Origin: LMUY01 sp964246185
GTDB lineage: Bacteria; Pseudomonadota; Alphaproteobacteria; Acetobacterales; Acetobacteraceae
Direction of reading: 5' to 3'
Assembly: GCA_964246185.1 (NCBI GenBank)
Contig: CAXTPP010000124.1
Span: 1-10,134, forward strand
Length of the DNA: 10,134 nucleotides
The notes under the pieces are model-generated. The model had not been told where the DNA came from and did not search any database. It worked only from the letters and a program-made list of their open reading frames with translations. Made by a program: the position numbers and the translations under genes. Below, piece by piece: positions 6,601-10,134 of this stretch. Positions within the stretch are counted from its first letter, which is position 1. The number at the start of each line of letters is the position of its first letter.

Positions 6601-7371
6601 TCACATTAACCTGATTGTATCCTGAGTGTGTGAACACACCGGGTCAATGCGATTCGACGATGCTACCCCGATTCTCTCTTTTAGCAGCCGTTGCACCTGG
6701 GCCGGCGACCAGTTCAGCTTGCCCGCCGGGGTGAGCACGCCGTGCGCATGCAGCTCCGCCGCGATCGCGCGAAGGCTGCTCGCGCCTTCAGCCTGCACCT
6801 GGCGCACCACTGCCAGCACGTCCGTGGCTCGCGCTGCCACCTGGCAGCTGCGCGCCTGGCGTGCCGCTGCCGCCATCTCTGCTGTGGCCGGGGTAGGGGA
6901 GGGGTTGCCGAGGCGGACACCGCGCGCCTTCGCGACTGCAAGAGCTGCGCGAGTCCGCTGACTGATCAGCCCGGCTTCCAGCTCGGCAACGGCCGCCATC
7001 TGCGTGACCAGGAATTTGCCGACCGGCCCGGCCGGCACCGTAGGCAGGTCGCAGAACACGACACCGGCCTCGCCGCTGCCCTCCACCACAGACAGCAGGA
7101 AGCGCGCGTTGCGCGCCAGCCGGTCCAACTTGGCGATGACCAGCACTGCCCGGCGGGTGCGGCAGGAAGCAAGCGCGGCGGCAAGCTGCGGCCGATCGGC
7201 GCGTTTGCCGCTTTCCACCTCCTGAAACTCCATCACCACCTCGCCGCCGGCCTGGGTGACGTAGGCGGCGACTGCTTGACGCTGCGCCTCAAGGCCAAGC
7301 CCGGATCGGCCCTGGCCATCGGTGCTGACGCGAAGGTAGGCGACAAACCGCCCGGGCTCCCGCACGGTCAT
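6601..7371 (-). CDS. Serine recombinase/resolvase
   Basis: Serine recombinases cut and rejoin DNA through a covalent phosphoserine. On plasmids they resolve multimers or move cargo. From the ATG at 7371 there are 256 residues. FVAYLRVSTDGQG (9-21) carries the nucleophile Ser16. VESGKRADRPQL (52-63) and VIAKLDRLARN (78-88) are the conserved arginine-containing blocks. LISQRTRAALAVAKARGVRLGNP ends the catalytic domain through the long E helix. The C-terminal part, SSLRAIAAELHAHGVLTPAG then WSPAQVQRLL, is a Recombinase-type DNA-binding helix region. The protein is longer than classic 185-residue resolvases but much shorter than large phage integrases. An ATG at 7413, overlapping the vapC stop by 8 bases, would add 14 residues and is an equally possible start. 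No res site is evident because there is no gap upstream. It lies 12 bases ahead of parA. Confidence 0.88.
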   Translation of the reverse strand: MTVREPGRFVAYLRVSTDGQGRSGLGLEAQRQAVAAYVTQAGGEVVMEFQEVESGKRADRPQLAAALASCRTRRAVLVIAKLDRLARNARFLLSVVEGSGEAGVVFCDLPTVPAGPVGKFLVTQMAAVAELEAGLISQRTRAALAVAKARGVRLGNPSPTPATAEMAAAARQARSCQVAARATDVLAVVRQVQAEGASSLRAIAAELHAHGVLTPAGKLNWSPAQVQRLLKERIGVASSNRIDPVCSHTQDTIRLM

Positions 7372-7405
7372 GCGGGGGTCTTTGCTACCCGAAGTGTGGG
7401 AGCGA

Positions 7406-7825
7406 TTATTCATCCCAAGGATTGATGATCGCCACACCCACGCCCTCGAAGTCAGCCACATTGCGGGTAACCACGCTCGCCTCACGCACGCGCGCAATTG
7501 CAGCCAGCATCAGATCAATGGTCCCGCTCGGCCGCCCGGCCTTCCGGCGCGCCGCGAATACCTCGGCATAGGCAGAAGCCGCCTCGATGTCGAAAGGGAG
7601 AACGCGCCCGTCGAAGTCGTCGGTGAACATGGCGCGCGCGGCCTCCTCCAACTCGGTGCGGCGGCCGCCGCTTGGCATGACGGCGAGGCCGGAGAGGATT
7701 TCTGCCTGGCACACGGCAGCCGTGAACAGCTCATCCGATTGCTGGCGCACGATCCAGTCCGCGACTTTGCGCTCAGGCTCGGGACGCATGATCTCGGAGA
7801 GTATGTTGGTGTCGAGCACCAGCAT
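7406..7825 (-). CDS. vapC: Type II toxin, PIN domain (VapC/FitB-like)
   Basis: PIN-domain toxins are metal-dependent ribonucleases, usually cutting tRNA or rRNA when the antitoxin is lost. The 139 residues match the FitB/VapC length. The catalytic acids are all present: D5 in VLDTNILSE, E42 in CQAEILSG, D104 in TIDLMLAA and D125 in VVTRNVADF, with the supporting N7 and N122. The ending VAIINPWDE is also typical of FitB-like toxins. The ATG at 7825 overlaps the antitoxin's TAA as TAATG, so the two are translationally coupled. Downstream, the stop codon lies inside the longer reading of the resolvase gene. On a plasmid module this pair acts as a stability system. The toxin shows no sign of damage, unlike the partition genes below it. 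Confidence 0.93.
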   Translation of the reverse strand: MLVLDTNILSEIMRPEPERKVADWIVRQQSDELFTAAVCQAEILSGLAVMPSGGRRTELEEAARAMFTDDFDGRVLPFDIEAASAYAEVFAARRKAGRPSGTIDLMLAAIARVREASVVTRNVADFEGVGVAIINPWDE

Positions 7826-8097
7826 TAGTCGAATCGGGGCGGATCGCGGACCGGATCGCGCGGGGGCAGTTCGAGATCAACCCCGCCCAGCGGTGCAAAG
7901 CGGGCGCGAACCCGGTCGTAGAGGTGGCGCACAGGCGGCGCTTCCTGCGGCGCGAGCACGGTTTGCAGGATGCGGCGCGCCTCCGCCTCCATTGACTGGC
8001 CATGCTGCGCAGCCCGAACGCGCAGCCGCTCCTTGAGGGCCGGGTCGAGGTTGCGAATGGTGATCGAGGCTGGGGCGGAATGTCTGCTGGCTTGCAT
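7825..8097 (-). CDS. vapB: Type II antitoxin, ribbon-helix-helix (FitA/VapB-like)
   Basis: The antitoxin binds and blocks the PIN toxin and represses its own operon. Of its 90 residues, 11-45 form the ribbon-helix-helix: ribbon SITIRNL, then LKERLRVRAAQHGQSMEAEA and RRIL. The text matches FitA-like Arc/MetJ proteins, which typically read ITIRNL..ELK.RLR.RAA.HGRSMEAEAR. The acidic and proline-rich tail (about 52-90, with LYDRVRARFAPLGG and DLELPPRDP) is the part expected to enter the toxin's active site. It starts at ATG 8097 with GGGT just before it, and its stop overlaps the toxin start by one base. It may be the first gene of the minus-strand operon that continues to repA. Confidence 0.9.
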   Translation of the reverse strand: MQASRHSAPASITIRNLDPALKERLRVRAAQHGQSMEAEARRILQTVLAPQEAPPVRHLYDRVRARFAPLGGVDLELPPRDPVRDPPRFD

Positions 8098-8103
8098 ACC
8101 CGA

Positions 8104-8132
8104 ACTGTAATCAATGATTTCGTTGATGTCAA
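8104..8132 (-). promoter_or_regulatory. Candidate promoter for vapBC and downstream genes
   Basis: On the minus strand a perfect -35 box TTGACA (8132-8127) is followed by 17 bases and TACAGT (8109-8104), a 4-of-6 match to the -10 box. Transcription would begin near 8097, at or next to the antitoxin ATG, giving an almost leaderless message. A second possible -10 box, TAGAAT at about 8150-8145, lacks a clear -35. Confidence 0.5.
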
Positions 8133-8150
8133 TTTAGAGGTTACATTCTA

Positions 8151-8166
8151 TCAAACGGACGTTTGA
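8151..8166. promoter_or_regulatory. Inverted repeat, possible antitoxin operator
   Basis: TCAAACG (8151-8157) and CGTTTGA (8160-8166) form a perfect 7+7 inverted repeat around two bases, 54 bp upstream of the antitoxin start and about 18 bp upstream of the -35 box. Ribbon-helix-helix antitoxins bind such palindromes to autoregulate. The distance from the proposed promoter leaves the role uncertain. Confidence 0.4.
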
Positions 8167-8418
8167 GAGAGTGATACATTGGCTCATCTCCTGGTAGCAC
8201 CTTCCAAAGCTGCCTTCAGCAGGAGGGTCACTTCTGCACCCCGAAGCGGAAGATGGTTATCCTGTCGAACACCTGTCCTGGCTTCAACTCAGTGTTGTAA
8301 GCCATAGAAGCCCAGTGATGCGGTCCATGATGGGGTCTGAGGCGCAACGGAACGGAAAACCTATGTAAGGGAGCGGCTGGGCATGGGCCGCTGTCATCGA
8401 TTGCCGAGCTGCACGAGG
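8167..8418. other. Stretch without a convincing gene
   Basis: No recognisable protein or RNA was found in these 252 bases. On the minus strand a short frame from ATG 8305 to TGA 8228 (25 codons, beginning MAYNTELKPGQVFDRITIF) looks protein-like but has no clear ribosome site and no match I can name. It could be the remnant of a lost gene. Confidence 0.4.
8372..8392 (-). terminator. Possible weak terminator of the YafY-type regulator
   Basis: AGCGGC (8372-8377) and GCCGCT (8387-8392) form a six-base-pair stem with a nine-base loop, 27 bases beyond the regulator's stop on the minus strand. What follows on that strand is CCCTTACAT, not a T-run, so the assignment is weak. Confidence 0.3.
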
Positions 8419-9147
8419 TCATGCCCGTGGCCGATGCTTCTCGGGACCCCCTTCGGTTTTGGCGAGTTCTGCCGACCGCCATGCCTCCCAGCGCCGGAGC
8501 AACGGGCCGCGTGGTTCGCCGATCGGCTGGTTCAGGAGTTCGGCAGCCTGCATCCGGTCGGTGCGGAAATGGCGAAAGCCCTGCCGCAGCTCGCACCACG
8601 CGATCAGCACGCGCTTCGTGTCGGAGTAGCCGAGCACGACGGGCCAGACGATACGCTCGGTCCGCTCGCCGTTCTCAGCGCAGTATTGGAGGCGCAGCTT
8701 CAGCCTTTTGCGAACGGCGTCCCGCAGGCTCGCGGTCTCCACCGCCTCCTCCATGTCGTTGAGGGATGGCTCCGTGGACGTGCTCGGTTCCGCGATGAAC
8801 GGCCTCAGGTGGGCGGGCACGGCGGCAGCGATCTTGGCGAGAACGTCACGCGCAGCGGGAGAAAGCAACGGGTCGCCGCGCCCGGCGACCCACTGCGCGC
8901 CCAGGACGATGGCTTCCAACTCGGCCGGTGTCAGCATCAGCGGCGGCATGTCGTACTCGGCCGCCAGCAGGTAGCCGAGCCCGGCCTCGCCCGTGATCGG
9001 CACCCGCTGCGCCATCAGGTCCGCGACATCGCGGTACACGGTGCGCGTGGACACCTCCAACTCGGCAGCCAAGGCGGCTCCCGTCACCGGCAGGGTCGAT
9101 CGGCGGAGAATTTGGATGATCTGGAAGAGGCGTTCGGCGCGGCGCAT
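8419..9147 (-). CDS. YafY-family transcriptional regulator (HTH_11 and WYL)
   Basis: YafY-type regulators join a winged helix-turn-helix to a WYL domain that senses a ligand or nucleic acid. From the ATG at 9147 the protein has 242 residues. The N-terminus MRRAERLFQIIQILRR, then LPVTGAALAAELEVSTRTVY and RDVADLMAQRVPITGEAG, is the HTH_11 domain (about 1-62). YDMPPLMLTPAELEAIVLGA leads into the middle region, and WPVVLGYSDTKRVLIAWCEL plus GFRHFRTDRM is the WYL-type core, with the W-Y-L triad itself not conserved. AGGAG at 9162-9158, ten bases before the ATG, supports this start; a longer reading from 9231 would run through the intergenic palindromes. It is divergent from a VOC-fold gene. This arrangement is common and suggests that it controls that neighbour and itself. 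Confidence 0.9.
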   Translation of the reverse strand: MRRAERLFQIIQILRRSTLPVTGAALAAELEVSTRTVYRDVADLMAQRVPITGEAGLGYLLAAEYDMPPLMLTPAELEAIVLGAQWVAGRGDPLLSPAARDVLAKIAAAVPAHLRPFIAEPSTSTEPSLNDMEEAVETASLRDAVRKRLKLRLQYCAENGERTERIVWPVVLGYSDTKRVLIAWCELRQGFRHFRTDRMQAAELLNQPIGEPRGPLLRRWEAWRSAELAKTEGGPEKHRPRA

Positions 9148-9159
9148 GGTCTCGTGACT

Positions 9160-9185
9160 CCTGCTGACAGGACGCTGGCAGCAGG
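9160..9185. promoter_or_regulatory. Inverted repeat overlapping the regulator's ribosome site
   Basis: CCTGCTG (9160-9166) pairs perfectly with CAGCAGG (9179-9185), with 12 bases between. On the minus-strand message the arm CAGCAGG contains the first bases of the AGGAG ribosome site of the YafY-type gene, so a hairpin could hide it. It may instead be a protein-binding site. Confidence 0.45.
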
Positions 9186-9199
9186 CTTGTGCCACAAGC
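9185..9199. promoter_or_regulatory. Palindrome, candidate operator in the divergent spacer
   Basis: GCTTGTGCCACAAGC is a perfect 7+7 inverted repeat around one central base. It lies near the middle of the 95-bp space between the two divergent genes, where an autoregulating YafY-type repressor would be expected to bind. No good -35/-10 pair could be identified on either strand. Confidence 0.5.
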
Positions 9200-9242
9200 T
9201 CGTCCCGCACCAGCCGATCTTCGGCCAGCATGGGACCTGATC

Positions 9243-9641
9243 GTGAAACTTGCCTCTACCCGCCTGATCGCTGCCGACATGAAGGCGATGGTCGCCTTCT
9301 ATGAGATGGTGACTGGCCAAGCCGCCGACTGGCTCGCTCCGCAGTTCGCCGAGATCGTCACGCCCGCCGCCACCTTGGCCATCGGCAGCGCCGAGACCGT
9401 AGCGGCCTTCCGTGAGGGCAGCGCCCAGCCGGGCGCGAACCGCACGGCGATCCTGGAGTTCATGGTCGAGGACGTGGACGCCGTGTTTGCTCGCCTGAAG
9501 GATGAGGCCGAGTTGGTGCACGAGCCCAAGCTGCTTCCCTGGGGCAATCGTTCGGTCCAGTTCCGCGACCCCGAAGGCACGATCGTCAGCCTCTTCATGC
9601 CCGTCACCGAAGCCGCAAAGGCCCGCTTCGGATCACGGTAG
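9243..9641 (+). CDS. VOC-fold (glyoxalase/bleomycin-resistance-like) protein
   Basis: VOC proteins are built from paired beta-alpha-beta-beta-beta modules and include glyoxalases, dioxygenases and drug-binding proteins. From the GTG at 9243 there are 132 residues. KLASTRLIAADMKAMVAFYE is the usual opening strand and helix with the FYE motif, LEFMVEDVDAVFARLK begins the second module, and WGNRSVQFRDPEGTIVSLFM is the typical closing block. The position normally holding the metal-binding Glu (as in ELF) is Ser in VSLF, so a metal-dependent reaction is doubtful. The GTG has GGGA upstream (9232-9235, spacing 7). A longer frame from 9189 would start inside the palindrome and adds an unlikely N-terminus. 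Divergence from the YafY-type regulator suggests ligand-induced expression. Substrate unknown. Confidence 0.88.
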   Translation: MKLASTRLIAADMKAMVAFYEMVTGQAADWLAPQFAEIVTPAATLAIGSAETVAAFREGSAQPGANRTAILEFMVEDVDAVFARLKDEAELVHEPKLLPWGNRSVQFRDPEGTIVSLFMPVTEAAKARFGSR

Positions 9642-9809
9642 GACTGTTCCCAATAGAGCAGGTTCGGCGAAATGGTCGGAAGCGGCGCCGGGGCCTTTTC
9701 TCCCGTCGCCAAACATATGTTTTCCGCTATGTCTCTGACGAGTAAGTGGAATTTCCTTATGCGTGCCAGAAGGTCAGTTCGTCTGTTCTGGCCTTTATGA
9801 TAGTAGCCG
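9642..9809. other. Intergenic region with one inverted repeat
   Basis: No gene was found here. GCCAGAA (9765-9771) pairs with TTCTGGC (9786-9792) around 14 bases, but no T-run follows on either strand, so terminator function for the VOC gene or the convergent right-end gene is only a guess. Confidence 0.3.
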
Positions 9810-10134
9810 CTAGCTGGCCAGGCAGGCAGCGCCCCTAAGCACGGTGACGAGTCCGGGTATCTTCTTCGCCACACCGTCGAAGAAGAACTTGTCGATCGTC
9901 GTCACGTCTGCCTGGTGGGACAGGATCTGCTTGGTCGGCACGTCGGGGATGGAGCCAGGATCGCCTTGCACGCCGAGGAAGGCGGCTTGAGGAAGCCGAC
10001 TCTGCACCCGGCCCTTTGCGGCGTGCCGGTGGTGTAGGCGACCATTACGTCAGACCTGTTCAAGTCGTCGATACTCAAAGTGCGCATTCCGACGATTGCA
10101 GCCATCGATTCCGATTGAAACCAGCCACTGATTC
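9810..10134 (-). pseudogene. Unrecognised gene, apparently frameshifted and cut by the window end
   Basis: Two minus-strand frames read as one protein if a base is restored. The upstream part (ATG 10105, with the frame open to the window edge) gives MAAIVGMRTLSIDDLNRSDV and MVAYTTGTP. The downstream part gives AKGRVQSRLPQAAFLGVQGD, then DVPTKQILSHQADVTTIDKF, ending GAACLAS with TAG at 9812-9810. Both halves have natural composition. They join near 10022-10025, in the CCGC after the GGC ACG codons, if one base is inserted. The 65-residue downstream frame alone could start at GTG 10007. I do not recognise the family and give no function. The true start may lie beyond the window. Confidence 0.45.

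Noticed and set aside
9299..9874. Minus-strand frame of 191 codons overlapping the VOC gene and the following spacer
   Set aside because: Most of it is antisense to the VOC gene, and the rest shows no motif or ribosome site.

Overview
The window is GC-rich DNA that most resembles an alphaproteobacterium of the Acetobacteraceae (Roseomonas/Acidiphilium-like). That placement rests on protein style, GC bias and the GC-rich intergenic hairpins, not on any marker gene. No rRNA, tRNA or CRISPR array was seen.

Left part (1-4390) looks chromosomal. It holds secF (183-1145), a protein with a degenerate receiver-like domain joined to an EAL domain (1245-2402), an O-antigen ligase/polymerase-type membrane protein (2527-3792), and, on the opposite strand, the 3' part of a SAM-dependent methyltransferase (3872-4390). 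The methyltransferase is cut off before its cofactor-binding motif. The last two fit a surface-polysaccharide locus.

The junction (4391-4793) holds a short tandem repeat of about 21 bp and the first 99 codons of an IS630-type transposase, which has lost the rest of the element.

Middle part (4688-8097, all on the minus strand) is a plasmid maintenance module in transcription order: fitA/vapB-like antitoxin, vapC-like PIN toxin, serine resolvase, parA, a small ribbon-helix-helix protein in the parB/parG position, and repA. Genes overlap or are separated by a few bases, so they could form one operon read from a promoter just upstream of the antitoxin. The module appears to be decaying. parA is cut by an amber codon with recognisable coding sequence beyond it, the ribbon-helix-helix gene looks like a one-base frameshift, and the repA 3' end runs antisense into the IS630 remnant. 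The toxin-antitoxin pair and the resolvase look intact. Beside secF, this suggests a plasmid (or plasmid fragment) joined to chromosomal DNA with an IS at the boundary, although a large replicon carrying both is not excluded.

Right part (8167-10134) holds a stretch without a clear gene, then a YafY-type HTH/WYL regulator (8419-9147, minus) divergent from a VOC/glyoxalase-fold protein (9243-9641, plus). The 95-bp space between them carries two inverted repeats. The window ends in an unrecognised, apparently frameshifted gene on the minus strand (9810-10134).
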